The notes: generated by a model not told the origin, from the sequence alone. Positions 25,554 to 34,595 are shown, numbered from the stretch's first letter. The stretch is 54,944 nucleotides of DNA from an uncultured Enterocloster sp. (GCA_944384065.1 CALWRY010000009.1:1-54944); one strand, 5' to 3'. A program made the numbers and translations.

Positions 25554-26539
25554 TTTTCTTCCCTGCCTTTTTTCTTCCAATACTCCGGATTGGACGTCCA
25601 CTTTCTCACAAGGCTGCCCGGCAGCACCCGCCAGCACTTCCCCGCCCGGTATCCCATATACTTAAAGCCGCTCTGCACAATCATGCCGGGTATCAGCCAG
25701 GGCCGTCCCTTTTTCAGGAGATAGGCCGCTGTTTTTTTCACCAGCCGGATCCCCTCCCCCTCGGAGGCCAGTCCCCCAAATACCTCCGGATGCTCTGTCT
25801 GGGAGACCGCCAGGTCAAAATACCGCTTGAACTGCTGCATACAGGTATAATTGTGGGAGTGGTACACTCGGGCCTGGGCCGCGTAGGCCACGGCATAGTC
25901 GTCCTCCAGCACGGCCTTCCCCGCAAATATCATATCCTCATTGAAAATCGCAGGACTTATAAAACCGCCCTCAAACCAGAACTTCTCCCTGTCATAGGCG
26001 CAGCACACATCCGAGGCAAAAAAGGTCTTGATGCCCAGCCTGGGCAGATCCGCCCGTGTCTTCACGCGGCTTTCATCCGGGTAGTTAAAGCTCCGGGTGT
26101 ACTGCTCCGCCAGGGAGCAGTCCTCATAGGCCAGCTGCCTGGCATAGGCCATGATCACAGACTCTCCCTGGGGGCCTTTCTCAGAAAACGCCCGCACCAG
26201 GTTTTCGATCAGCGCATTGTCCGCCGGAACCGCGTCGTCCGTCATAAATACAATGATGTCCGCCCGGCTGAATCGGGCTCCCGCGTTCCGGGTGCCTCCG
26301 TGATCAAAGGCCTCTTTGGTCAGGTGATGGACCTCCAGGCCCGGAATGCCGCGAAAGCCCTCCTCCTTCCAGTAGGCCCGTTCCGTGTTCATGACAATGA
26401 TCTTTCCAATCGGATAGGTCTGAAGGCTGAGCATTTTTAAAAGCCGTGAAAACTTCTTGTCCGGCTTGTAGACCGGGATGATCACATCCACGGTAAGCCT
26501 TTTGCCTTCCCCCATTTTTCTATCCGCCATAATCCGCAT
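25550..26539 (-). CDS. Family 2 glycosyltransferase, rhamnosyltransferase-like
   Basis: A 329-residue GT2. TVDVIIPVYKPDKKFSRLL starts the GT-A fold, FDHGGTRNAGA is the motif shared with RfbF/WbbL-type rhamnosyltransferases, and VFMTDDAVPADN has the Asp-Asp metal site. Its position downstream of a flippase fits addition of deoxyhexoses to a lipid-linked repeat. The start overlaps the flippase stop by 20 bases; ATG 26530 is an alternative. A rhamnose donor is made in or near this locus (GDP-D-rhamnose; dTDP-rhamnose in part), but which one it uses is unknown. Confidence 0.85.
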   Translation of the reverse strand: MRIMADRKMGEGKRLTVDVIIPVYKPDKKFSRLLKMLSLQTYPIGKIIVMNTERAYWKEEGFRGIPGLEVHHLTKEAFDHGGTRNAGARFSRADIIVFMTDDAVPADNALIENLVRAFSEKGPQGESVIMAYARQLAYEDCSLAEQYTRSFNYPDESRVKTRADLPRLGIKTFFASDVCCAYDREKFWFEGGFISPAIFNEDMIFAGKAVLEDDYAVAYAAQARVYHSHNYTCMQQFKRYFDLAVSQTEHPEVFGGLASEGEGIRLVKKTAAYLLKKGRPWLIPGMIVQSGFKYMGYRAGKCWRVLPGSLVRKWTSNPEYWKKKGREEK

Positions 26540-27833
26540 TCTTCCTTTCCTCCCGGCCGCAGACCGTAAGCGTCCAAATTCCGAATCCCAGGGTCAGCCC
26601 CGCCATCAAAAGCAGATAGCAGACCGCCGCCCCATGGATCCCAAGGCTCTCCACCATGGGCCGGGAAATGAGCCAGGCCATCCCCGCGCCCGCCGCATAG
26701 ACCGTAAAAATAGCCCGCTGCCGGCGCGCGATCACCAGCGCATAATACATCAGATTGGCCAGGGCGTAAAAGCCGCCTCCCAGCACAATCAAGGCAAAGT
26801 CCATCCAGTACCGGTTAAGGCTCCCGCCATAGCCAGCCCCGAGAATAAGCTCCACCACCGTGAGGATCCATTTTCCCAGGACAAAGGCAGCCCCTGCCGC
26901 CAGAACGGTAAGCCCTCCCACCATGAGAGCCAGCTTAAGGAGCTCCCGCTTAAAGTCCGAAATCCGTTTCCCGTCCCACAGGGCGGTCAGCCTTGTGAGG
27001 AAGGGGCGGATGATGAAATTCGCTACCATATAAATAACAGAGGTGGGCATAAAAATCAAGTTAAAGTATCCCGAATCCGCGTCGCTCATATACCGGTCGA
27101 TGGCATATTTTGCGGAGGAAAAAATATAAAAATCCAGGAACACAGAGGCGAACAAAAAGGCCGTGCTCCGAAAAAGCCCTAAGACCGCTCCCCGCCGCCG
27201 CTGCCAATCCACGCCCGGAAGCGCCCGGATCACATCCTGGTTAAAAAGAAAAACTCCCGCAATCTGGGCGCACACCGCTCCTTGGCAGGCCGCTGTCAAA
27301 TCCCCCGTAAGGCCCAGAAGCCCCAGGCAGGCGCACACGGAAAGGATGGTGCGGAAAAAATTAGACTTTCCTGTTAAATACAGGCTTCCCTGGCGCTGAA
27401 ATTCCGACTCATACACATCCGCGAACCCGTCAATCACTTTATAGCAGACCAGGAGGAACAGGACAAACGCCTTGTGGCCGTCATAGCGCCCCAGCATGAG
27501 CATGATCCCCAGGAAGGCGCCGCCGCCTGCCAGAGCCGCCAGACAGGTGAGCCTTCTATGGCACAGGTAATCGCCAAAGGAATACTCCCCCTTCCCATCC
27601 GTGATCTGGAAGGGCCGGATCCCAAAATATGCCACAATAAACAGCTGCTGGCCCAGGGTGGAAAAGCCAAAGGAAAAAATCCCTCCCTCCTCCTCCCCGG
27701 CCATGCGCATCACAAACACGGACAGCACCATGCTGGCCAGGGCGTAGCAAAAGCTGCCCGCTATGTTCCAGAGCATGTTATAGCGCTCCAGGCGGGGGCC
27801 GGCGTACAGCAGCCGTCTCGTCAGGCCCCTCAT
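26520..27833 (-). CDS. Wzx-like polysaccharide flippase
   Basis: A 437-residue membrane protein with about twelve to fourteen hydrophobic segments and no large soluble domain, starting with a positively charged tail (MRGLTRRLLYAGPRLERYN). The paired-helix layout and the SFGFSTLGQQLFIVAYFG and YNVIFMP-like central helices fit the polysaccharide-exporting MATE/MOP superfamily, which moves undecaprenyl-linked sugars across the membrane. It is the second export route in this locus besides the ABC exporter. It lies between two glycosyltransferase genes, with overlapping or near-overlapping borders. Confidence 0.78.
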   Translation of the reverse strand: MRGLTRRLLYAGPRLERYNMLWNIAGSFCYALASMVLSVFVMRMAGEEEGGIFSFGFSTLGQQLFIVAYFGIRPFQITDGKGEYSFGDYLCHRRLTCLAALAGGGAFLGIMLMLGRYDGHKAFVLFLLVCYKVIDGFADVYESEFQRQGSLYLTGKSNFFRTILSVCACLGLLGLTGDLTAACQGAVCAQIAGVFLFNQDVIRALPGVDWQRRRGAVLGLFRSTAFLFASVFLDFYIFSSAKYAIDRYMSDADSGYFNLIFMPTSVIYMVANFIIRPFLTRLTALWDGKRISDFKRELLKLALMVGGLTVLAAGAAFVLGKWILTVVELILGAGYGGSLNRYWMDFALIVLGGGFYALANLMYYALVIARRQRAIFTVYAAGAGMAWLISRPMVESLGIHGAAVCYLLLMAGLTLGFGIWTLTVCGREERKNADYGG

Positions 27834-27834
27834 C

Positions 27835-28536
27835 CTACGCCTCCCCCTGCCGCTTGCGGAAATTTTGAATCACCAGAATGGAAATCAGCATGCGGGCCAT
27901 ATAGCTGGCGGCTGTAAGCGGCTTTAAATAGCTCTCCCCTGCGGTCCGCTCGTCGATAATCACGGGAACCTCCGCCACCCGGGCCCCCTGCTTTATGAGG
28001 AAGGAGATGGTGTCCGGCTCCGGACCATAGTTTAAGTTCAGGGCAAATTCCTCGATCATCTTCCTGGAGAAAAGCCGCATCCCCGAGGTGGGATCCGTAA
28101 GCCTGGCCCCTGTGGTCAGCCGGATGGCCGCGCCGATCATGCGGCTACCGATCATGCGCATGGACCAGTCCTTCTTCCCCTCCAGAAAGCGGGAGCCGAT
28201 GACAATGTCATAGCCCTCCCGCATTTTTCTCTCCATCGGGGCAATGTACTCCGGGCGATGCTGACCGTCCCCGTCAAACTGAATGGCGTAGGCATAGCCT
28301 TTCTCATAGGCGTAGCGCATTCCCGCCTGAAAACAGCCTGCCAGCCCCAAGTTCACCGGCAGATCGAGAAGGTGAAAGCCCCTCTCCCGGCAGATGGACG
28401 CGGTTTTATCCCGTGATCCGTCGTTTACCACAATGTAATCCAGCTCCGGGAATTCCTCCTTTAGCCGCTTCACCACCCGCTCAATATTTTTTTCCTCATT
28501 ATACGCCGGTATCACCAGCAGAACCTTATTTATCAC
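27835..28536 (-). CDS. DPM1-like family 2 glycosyltransferase
   Basis: A 233-residue GT2 of the polyprenyl-phosphate hexose synthase type: VLLVIPAYNEEKNIERVV, YIVVNDGSRDKT, and IQFDGDGQHRPEYI with the DxD. It lacks the long transmembrane C-terminus of GtrB. I choose GTG 28536, which overlaps the upstream stop as GTGA, with GGAGG about ten bases upstream; the longer ATG at 28563 would overlap the upstream gene by 31 bases. Together with the flippase and DUF2304 genes it forms a usual neighbourhood for making lipid-phosphate-linked sugars. Confidence 0.85.
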   Translation of the reverse strand: MINKVLLVIPAYNEEKNIERVVKRLKEEFPELDYIVVNDGSRDKTASICRERGFHLLDLPVNLGLAGCFQAGMRYAYEKGYAYAIQFDGDGQHRPEYIAPMERKMREGYDIVIGSRFLEGKKDWSMRMIGSRMIGAAIRLTTGARLTDPTSGMRLFSRKMIEEFALNLNYGPEPDTISFLIKQGARVAEVPVIIDERTAGESYLKPLTAASYMARMLISILVIQNFRKRQGEA

Positions 28537-29477
28537 TTTCTCCAGCCTCCGGAAAGGAGCCACGCCTCGGCCAGGACCAGGCGCAAAAACGCTCTGGCCG
28601 CCGTCAGCTTTATCATTCCTGCTCCCAGATAGGTTTTATAATAATACAGCTTGCTCTCGTGGAGGAGCCGCTGCTTGGCGGTCATCCCCCGTATGCTCTT
28701 GTCAATGCTCACCGAGTGGGCGTGGATGTAGGAGACATCCGTCACAAGAAGCTCCGCCAGGCCCCGCGCCGCCAGTTTTCTCGCCAGAACCTTCTCCTCA
28801 TAGTACAGAAAAATGTTCTTATCAAAAATATTCCCCGCTTCCTCCCGGTTAAAGCAGCTCATTTTCAGCATAAAAAAGGAGCCGGGCAGCGCCCCCACAA
28901 TCCGGCTTTTTCCGTCGTCTCCCCTGGGCAGGCGGCCCACAGGCGTGATGAGCCAGGGCCTGAAAATCCGGCGGCAGATCGCCTCTGTGTCCAGCAGATC
29001 CTTCCACATCGGCAGAAGATCCCAATAAGAAAAAAGCCGCCTGCCCTGGGGGCTTTTCACCCAGGCGGAGGCCGCCGCCCCGTTCTCCTGGCGCCTAAGC
29101 GCCTCCTTTACCCGGAAGATGCAGCGGTCCGACACGTGGATATCCGGATTGGCAATCGCGATATAGTCCGGGGCTAAATTGGCCATGGCGTAGTCAATTC
29201 CCGCCTGGTTTCCCGCCCCGTAGCCTCCGTTTTTCTCCGTGCGCAGCAGATGGACGGCCGGGCCGCAGGCCCTTTTGCCTCCCTCTTTGCTCCCGGCAGG
29301 GCGCTCCTGTGCGCTCCTGTTTTTGAGGACGGCCAGGCGCTCCCAGGAATCATCCGTGGAGCAATTGTCCACCACCACCAGATCCGTCAGAAGGCGGCTG
29401 GATGCAAGCTCCTCTATCAAAGACAGCGTGGTGGAGGCGTCGTTATAGTTGAGCACAATGCAGCAGATTTTATCCAT
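28533..29477 (-). CDS. Family 2 glycosyltransferase
   Basis: A 314-residue GT2: CCIVLNYNDASTTLSLIEEL, VVVDNCSTDDSW, then YIAIANPDIHVSD in the DxD position and NIFLYYEEKVLARKLAARG as the acceptor-side acidic motif. The C-terminus has basic and hydrophobic helices that may touch the membrane. The insert around residues 60-75 (RPAGSKEGGKRACG) is unusual in such a short protein. ATG 29477 gives the canonical N-terminus; GTG 29486 is possible. It overlaps the GT8 gene stop by a few bases. Sugar unknown. Confidence 0.84.
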   Translation of the reverse strand: MDKICCIVLNYNDASTTLSLIEELASSRLLTDLVVVDNCSTDDSWERLAVLKNRSAQERPAGSKEGGKRACGPAVHLLRTEKNGGYGAGNQAGIDYAMANLAPDYIAIANPDIHVSDRCIFRVKEALRRQENGAAASAWVKSPQGRRLFSYWDLLPMWKDLLDTEAICRRIFRPWLITPVGRLPRGDDGKSRIVGALPGSFFMLKMSCFNREEAGNIFDKNIFLYYEEKVLARKLAARGLAELLVTDVSYIHAHSVSIDKSIRGMTAKQRLLHESKLYYYKTYLGAGMIKLTAARAFLRLVLAEAWLLSGGWRK

Positions 29478-30489
29478 TCCCGCCACCTGCCTTTTTTCTC
29501 CCGTCGATCACCCGCATTCCCAGATGCCGGCTGATAAAAAAGCGGAAAGCCGGGCAGAGGCGGGTTATCTGGTTGAGAGCCCACCAAGCCTGCATATACA
29601 GCCATTTTCCCTTTACCAGGGGCATCCCCTTCCAGGGCGTCCGGGCCAGGTATCCCAGATACAGCTTTTTATAATGGTTCCGGCTCCCCGCAATCCAGGG
29701 ACGCTCGTCCCCCAAAAAGTGAATAATCACCGGTTTTTTCCTGGCCTCCCGGAAGGCAGCCTCCCCCACCTGGCCGTAGGCCCTGCACTGCCCTACAAGC
29801 GTGGGGTAACGGTAATACCGATAGTTGGTAAAGAAATTGTACTTCGGCGGCAGGGGCAGAATCCTTCCCCGCAGAGCCCCATTGAGCGTGTCCTGATCGC
29901 AGGCAAAGAGGTTTCCTCCCCTCTCCCTGTAAAAATCCAGCAGGGCCTTTAGGGTTCCCTCCCGCCTCCAGGCTGCCAGATCCATCAGAATAACGCCGGA
30001 ATTAAAATAGGGCTCGTCCTTTTTTAAGCCGATGCTCTCCCTCATTTTCTCATACACCGTGGGCTCCATGACCATACCGGCCAGATTTCCCTTAAGATCC
30101 GTCCGGTAGAGCCCCCGGATGCCGCCACGCACAATGGTATCGCAGTCCAGATACAGGGCCCGGTCCACTGACGCAGGTAGGACCTCCAGCGCAAAAAGAC
30201 GGGCCATGGCGCTGATATCGAATCCTCTTGTATCCACCTCGTAGGGGAAACGGTCCCGCAGCTCGCCCATCTCTGCCATGTGGACCTGCCGTCCAAAGCG
30301 GGCCCCTATGGCCTTTAAGCGGTTTTCAAAGTTCCGGCTCATCCCCACCGACAGAACATAGATCTCCAGCTTCGGAATGTTCCGGTTATTGTCCAGCAGG
30401 GAATACAGGGAAGCGCCTAAGTGGCAGGCGTACCCGTCGTTGGAGGCATATATGATGTTGATCGGTTTTCCCTCTCCATATCTTTCCAT
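29470..30489 (-). CDS. Family 8 glycosyltransferase
   Basis: A retaining GT8 of about 339 residues: INIIYASNDGYACHLGASLYSLL, RALYLDCDTIVRG with the Asp-x-Asp metal site, FNSGVILMDLAAWR, and FACDQDTLNGAL. PVIIHFLGDERPW supplies the C-terminal His. Such enzymes add glucose or galactose to lipopolysaccharide or wall glycans. The start is taken at ATG 30489 with AGGGA upstream; ATG 30522 lacks a ribosome site. It is the first gene of the minus-strand glycan operon, divergent from the L,D-transpeptidase. Confidence 0.88.
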   Translation of the reverse strand: MERYGEGKPINIIYASNDGYACHLGASLYSLLDNNRNIPKLEIYVLSVGMSRNFENRLKAIGARFGRQVHMAEMGELRDRFPYEVDTRGFDISAMARLFALEVLPASVDRALYLDCDTIVRGGIRGLYRTDLKGNLAGMVMEPTVYEKMRESIGLKKDEPYFNSGVILMDLAAWRREGTLKALLDFYRERGGNLFACDQDTLNGALRGRILPLPPKYNFFTNYRYYRYPTLVGQCRAYGQVGEAAFREARKKPVIIHFLGDERPWIAGSRNHYKKLYLGYLARTPWKGMPLVKGKWLYMQAWWALNQITRLCPAFRFFISRHLGMRVIDGRKKAGGGNG

Positions 30490-30588
30490 TTTAATTCCCT
30501 GTTCCTTACATTCTTTGGTCATTTTATTTACGATTTTACAATAAGACCGAAAAAAAGTAAATCACATATGGCATTTTTCCCATAAATA

Positions 30589-30617
30589 TGCTAAATTGTA
30601 ACTGTTTAGGGCGGCGC
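30589..30617 (+). promoter_or_regulatory. Extended -10 promoter joined to a repeat-family arm (R5), upstream of the L,D-transpeptidase
   Basis: TGCTAAATT (30589-30597) is an extended -10. It is followed directly by GTAACTGTTTAGGGCGGCG, a degenerate arm of the repeat family. The same combination (TGCTAAAAT then GTAACTGTTC) precedes the GGDEF gene at 44.8 kb. Confidence 0.5.
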
Positions 30618-30678
30618 GCCCCAGGAGGGGGGATTCCGTTCCGAACGGCTATGTTAATTTATTTTAGGAGGTTGCATC

Positions 30679-32217
30679 ATGCGAAAGTTACTTAAAGCTT
30701 CGGCAGTGGCGGCCCTGGCGGCCATTCTGGGAGCAGGACCGGCCACAACGGCCCTGGCAGCCCAGAGTGATTACAACACTGGCCCTGCCTTTGCAAATAC
30801 AGTTTCCCAGGAGGCCCCCGGCGCGGACTACACCACCGGCCCCGGAGCCATCACCGGCCCTGGCGGGGATTCCGGAACGGACGCCGGCCAGACCGGATCC
30901 GGCCAGTCAGGCACGGCTGCGGATCAGTCGGGCGCAGGGACTGCGGACCAGGCCGGAACGGCAGCGGATCAGTCCGGCGCCGGGACTGCGGATCAGACCG
31001 GAACGGACGCCGGTCAGACCCAGGAGGCACCGCCCATTCTCACCACGGAAACCACCAACCAGGCATTTTTCCAGATTCAGCTCCTTAAGTCGGATCTGAC
31101 CTGGACCACCCCGGTCACCGGCGATTCCGTCATCGAGCCGGGGGCTGACGGATTTTTGTCCATGTCCATCTACATTAACAACCTGCCGGGAGATGTGCTC
31201 TACCGCACCTACTCCAGCTATACCGGATGGACCCAATGGGCGATGAACGGCGGACACACCGCATGGAACCTTGGCTTCCCCGTGGAGGCGATTCAGATTC
31301 GGTTAAACGGCGTGTTCGGCGATCAGTTTGACATCTACTATACCTCCCGTCTGAACGACGGAACCCAGTGCAGCTGGTCCAAAAACGGCGCCTCGAACGG
31401 CACCATGAACACGGGCAAGTTTATCACCGGCCTGCGCCTCTCCATGTGGGGCAAGAACGTGGCCGGGGCTTCCTATGACCTCAGCTCGCCCCTGGTGGCA
31501 GCTGCAGCGGACGGCATCCAGTTTGTCAACGGCATGCCCTTCTACAGCAGCGGCAACGGACAGCCCTTCACCGGCTGGGCCTGGAATGACAGGGACCGCT
31601 ACTATTTTGTGAACAACAATCCGGTGGTGGGATGGCAGTACATAGACGGCTACAAGTATTACTTTGAAGCGGACGGAAAGCTGGTTCAGGATCTGGAGCC
31701 CTACCTGGGGAACGCAGGCCCCTTCATGATCCGCATCAATAAGGCCATGAACTGCACCACTATCTATATGAAGGACGGGGACAATGGATATATTATCCCC
31801 TTCAAGAGCTTCCTCTGCTCCACAGGCGACGACACGCCTCTGGGCGATCACGTGACCCCGGAGAAGTACCGCTGGAGGCTCATGGTGACCGACGAATACT
31901 GCCAGTACCTGACCCGCCTGGGCCCGGGTCTTTCCATCCTGCTTCACTCTGTAATTTACGAGCGGCCGGATCCCTACACCTTAAAGCCCGACACTTACAA
32001 CTGGCTGGGCGCCACCAAGTCCCACGGCTGCATCCGCTTCACCACTGCGGACGCCAAGTGGATCTACGACCACTGCCCGGTGGGCACCACCATCAATGTA
32101 TATGAGTCCACGATTCCCGGACCCTTTGACCGTCCGGCCATCAAGGTTATGATTCCCACGACCCAGAGATGGGATCCCACGGATCCCACCGTTCCGGAGA
32201 ATGGACTGGCGCAGTAG
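30679..32217 (+). CDS. Secreted modular L,D-transpeptidase (YkuD) with ChW-like and choline-binding-like modules
   Basis: A 512-residue exported enzyme that crosslinks peptidoglycan. The signal peptide is residues 1-28 (ends ALAAQ). A Gly/Ala/Thr/Asp/Gln-rich linker with repeats of GTADQ/TAADQSGA follows to about residue 115. Residues about 130-250 resemble a ChW-type module (YTGWTQWAMNGGHTAW, then EAIQIRL). Residues about 290-345 hold choline-binding-like repeats (FTGWAWNDRDRYYF, VGWQYIDGYKYYF). The C-terminal domain contains HSVIYERPDP and SHGCIRF, with the catalytic cysteine. The ribosome site AGGAGG is perfect. The enzyme stands first in a short plus-strand unit. Confidence 0.9.
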   Translation: MRKLLKASAVAALAAILGAGPATTALAAQSDYNTGPAFANTVSQEAPGADYTTGPGAITGPGGDSGTDAGQTGSGQSGTAADQSGAGTADQAGTAADQSGAGTADQTGTDAGQTQEAPPILTTETTNQAFFQIQLLKSDLTWTTPVTGDSVIEPGADGFLSMSIYINNLPGDVLYRTYSSYTGWTQWAMNGGHTAWNLGFPVEAIQIRLNGVFGDQFDIYYTSRLNDGTQCSWSKNGASNGTMNTGKFITGLRLSMWGKNVAGASYDLSSPLVAAAADGIQFVNGMPFYSSGNGQPFTGWAWNDRDRYYFVNNNPVVGWQYIDGYKYYFEADGKLVQDLEPYLGNAGPFMIRINKAMNCTTIYMKDGDNGYIIPFKSFLCSTGDDTPLGDHVTPEKYRWRLMVTDEYCQYLTRLGPGLSILLHSVIYERPDPYTLKPDTYNWLGATKSHGCIRFTTADAKWIYDHCPVGTTINVYESTIPGPFDRPAIKVMIPTTQRWDPTDPTVPENGLAQ

Positions 32218-32230
32218 AAAGGAGCGTCAT

Positions 32231-32383
32231 ATGGCATTTATCGGAGGTATTGTTGGCATCACCCTGGCTCTCGCTGTGTACGCAGGCATAGTTGCCCTAT
32301 TCTTTTACATTCTGTACCGTGTCATCAAAGCCGCGGTGAAAAATGGAATCCTTGAAGCGGATGAGGCAAAAAAGAACCGCTAG
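32231..32383 (+). CDS. Small single-pass membrane protein (unknown)
   Basis: A 50-residue protein. A hydrophobic stretch (GIVGITLALAVYAGIVALFF) covers most of the first half and the tail is charged (LEADEAKKNR). AAAGGAG lies just upstream of ATG 32231, while the longer frame from 32201 overlaps the upstream gene and has no ribosome site. It is 13 bp after the L,D-transpeptidase stop, so the pair is likely cotranscribed; a membrane partner role is a guess. Confidence 0.65.
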   Translation: MAFIGGIVGITLALAVYAGIVALFFYILYRVIKAAVKNGILEADEAKKNR

Positions 32384-32416
32384 TCGGACGCCGCGCAGCG
32401 CCGGGAGGATGAAGAT

Positions 32417-32884
32417 ATGCGAAGAAAAGACCGGGAGATTACAGATTTTTCAAAGATGCTGGAGGTGCTGTCCTCCTGCGATTGCTGCCGGATCGGCCTG
32501 ACGGATGAAGGCCAGGCCTATATTGTACCCATGAATTTCGGCTATGAGGCGGCAGGCGGAAGCCTGATTCTGTACTTTCACAGCGCCGGGGAGGGGCGGA
32601 AAATCCGCCTGATTCCCCGGCAGGATACCGTGAGCTTTGAGGCGGACTGCCGCCATGAGCTGATAGAGGGGGACAGCCCCTGCGCATTTTCCTTCCGCTA
32701 TCAGAGCGTGATGGGAACCGGGAAGCTTAAGCTGCTTTCCGGCCAGGAGGCCAAAATCCACGGCCTTGAGAAAATCATGGAGCACTATACATCCGCCAAT
32801 CACTGGGATTTTCGCCCGGAGATGGTGGAGCGGGCCGCTGTGCTGCGGCTGACGGTTCTGGACTGGTCCTGTAAGATGCATTAG
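32417..32884 (+). CDS. Pyridoxamine 5'-phosphate oxidase-like (NimA/FMN-binding) protein
   Basis: A 155-residue split-barrel flavin protein: LSSCDCCRIGLTDEGQAYIVPMNFGYE, then ILYFHSAGEGRKIRL and VSFEADCRHEL are typical of the NimA/PNPOx-like group, which includes proteins reducing nitroimidazoles and many of unknown function. The region SYRYQSVMGTG-like (FRYQSVMGTGKLKLL) closes the barrel. GGAGG lies upstream of ATG 32417. It ends the plus-strand unit and is followed by a terminator hairpin. Confidence 0.88.
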   Translation: MRRKDREITDFSKMLEVLSSCDCCRIGLTDEGQAYIVPMNFGYEAAGGSLILYFHSAGEGRKIRLIPRQDTVSFEADCRHELIEGDSPCAFSFRYQSVMGTGKLKLLSGQEAKIHGLEKIMEHYTSANHWDFRPEMVERAAVLRLTVLDWSCKMH

Positions 32885-32920
32885 AGCGCTGCCTTTTAGG
32901 GATTTTAATTTTAATGAAGA

Positions 32921-32965
32921 TGGGGATACCGTACCAATTAAAGACGGCATCCCCCTTTTATTTCC
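32921..32965. terminator. Bidirectional terminator between convergent genes
   Basis: The stem GGGGATACCGT pairs with ACGGCATCCCC, with one mismatch and an 11-base loop. CTTTTATTT follows in the plus direction. The minus-strand gene ends at 32938, inside the hairpin. Confidence 0.75.
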
Positions 32966-33588
32966 CTCACCGCGTCCATCAGCGCGTAATACAGATAGGC
33001 ATCCCTGACTCTCGCCTCCGGGTGGACAAAGGAGATGACTGCTGTTTTTCCATCCAGAAAATACCGGACGCCCCTGGAGGTCATCCTCCAGTCCACAGAG
33101 CGCCCATGGCAGAAGCCGTCCACAAAGGCCCTCTCCGTACCGCAGCAGATAATAAAGTCCGCGTCATAGAGAGCTGTCTGCCGTTTTAAAATTTCACGGT
33201 TATTCACAGCGGCCTGATAGACGGCCCTGCCGTCTGCGGTGTGCCCTCCGAAGGTCTTCTTTACATTCACAACCGCTATCTTTTTCAGCATGTCCCAGCG
33301 CCGTTTCTCATTGTCCCGCTCCATCTCCCTCCAGGGAAATTCCTTCTCCCAGGCAAGTATTCCCTCCGTCCATCGGGCAATGTTGTCCCAGGTCTGGGGC
33401 CGTCCGCCCTCAAAGAGAAATTCCCGCAAATCCCGCCTCTCTCCCCCATTCATCTCCTTCATCACATACACAATCCGATACCGGGCGGTGAGAAACTGCG
33501 CCTCGTCAACTGCACCGTCGGCGGATAAGCTGGGAATCCTTCTGCGAAGCTCGGAAAAGAGCTTGTTTTCTTCCGTTCTTATGGACAC
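32938..33588 (-). CDS. Conserved-looking protein of unknown function
   Basis: I do not recognise this 216-residue protein with certainty. It is soluble and basic, with VYVMKEMNGGERRDLREF, WDNIARWTEGILAWE, KKIAVVNVKKTFGG and DADFIICCGTERAF. The last segment, a hydrophobic strand ending in Cys-Gly-Thr-Glu, has the flavour of uracil-DNA-glycosylase-like folds, but I cannot support that assignment. The start is GTG 33588 after a G-rich stretch. It is 14 bp downstream of the YdjI-like gene, so it may be a fourth member of that operon. Confidence 0.6.
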   Translation of the reverse strand: MSIRTEENKLFSELRRRIPSLSADGAVDEAQFLTARYRIVYVMKEMNGGERRDLREFLFEGGRPQTWDNIARWTEGILAWEKEFPWREMERDNEKRRWDMLKKIAVVNVKKTFGGHTADGRAVYQAAVNNREILKRQTALYDADFIICCGTERAFVDGFCHGRSVDWRMTSRGVRYFLDGKTAVISFVHPEARVRDAYLYYALMDAVREIKGGCRL

Positions 33589-33602
33589 AGCAAAAGCCCC
33601 CT

Positions 33603-34595
33603 TTATTCCGCCAGCTTATACCCACAGTTCCCACAGAACCGCATGCCGTTTGTCTTCGCGCCGCAGTTGGGACAGAAGTTGGGGATTGCGCCGTGCTGAG
33701 TCTGTCCGCTTCCGGCGTTCCCTTGGCTATAAGGCGCCTGGCCTCCCGCCGTCTGGGCCGCGCCCGCTCCGGCCATCTGCGCCGCCATCTGCTGTCCCAT
33801 GGCAAAGCCTGCGGCCATTCCCGCCATATCGCCGGCGGATCCGCCTTTTGCAATGGCTTCCCCAAAGGCCGCCTGCTGGAACCGCCCCATGTCCCCAATC
33901 ATGCTCTGGGCTGCGGCCTTCTCCGCCATCTGCTGCACCTGCTCGGGATAGTTGAAGTTTGCAATCGTAAAGGAGGGAATACTGATGCCGATGGACAGCA
34001 TTTCCATATCCAGATCCTCCCGGATGCCATCGCCGATCTCCCTGGCGTTCTGCTGCAGGTTGAACATATCCCGCCCCTTGGCGGCAATCCACTTCATAAG
34101 GAGCTGATCCAGGGATGAGATAATCCGCTCCTTCACGTCCTCCACTGTAAACTGCTGGCGGATGCCCGCGATTTTCTCAATCAGCACATCATAATCCGCC
34201 ACCTTGCAGGTAAAGGTGCCGAAGGCACGGATTGGCATGCCGCCGGGCAGTCCGGCAGCGGGGATAAGCACTGGGCTCTTGGTTCCCCATTTCACAAGGA
34301 TCTCCTTTGTGTTGATAAACAGAACCTCCGCCCGGATACCGCTGTTAAAGCCAAATCTAAATCCCTTTAGTGTGGAGAGAAAAGGAATGATGTCCGACTC
34401 CATCTCAAAGCTCCCCTCCTGGGTGAACACGCCCTCCACCACGCCATTGTACAGAAAAATGGCGTCCTGACCAGGCCGGATAATCAGGCGGCTTCCCTTT
34501 TTGATCTCCTGATTGCTCCACTTCCAAAAGAGCACGTCGTCGCGGAACTCCCGCCACTCAATCACATCCGAAAATTGATTTCCAAATAACCCCAT
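33603..34595 (-). CDS. ydjI: SPFH-domain protein with C-terminal zinc ribbon (YdjI-like)
   Basis: A 330-residue protein. The SPFH/virion-core-protein-like domain covers most of the N-terminal 250 residues (FSDVIEWREFRDDVLFWKW, then RLIIRPGQDAIFLYNG). An Ala/Gly/Met-rich stretch leads to a zinc ribbon with two CxxC pairs (FCPNCGAKTNGMRFCGNCG). In B. subtilis, YdjI belongs to the PspA membrane-stress operon. AGGAGG lies upstream of ATG 34595. It follows the YdjG-like gene by 21 bp. Confidence 0.88.
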   Translation of the reverse strand: MGLFGNQFSDVIEWREFRDDVLFWKWSNQEIKKGSRLIIRPGQDAIFLYNGVVEGVFTQEGSFEMESDIIPFLSTLKGFRFGFNSGIRAEVLFINTKEILVKWGTKSPVLIPAAGLPGGMPIRAFGTFTCKVADYDVLIEKIAGIRQQFTVEDVKERIISSLDQLLMKWIAAKGRDMFNLQQNAREIGDGIREDLDMEMLSIGISIPSFTIANFNYPEQVQQMAEKAAAQSMIGDMGRFQQAAFGEAIAKGGSAGDMAGMAAGFAMGQQMAAQMAGAGAAQTAGGQAPYSQGNAGSGQTQHGAIPNFCPNCGAKTNGMRFCGNCGYKLAE

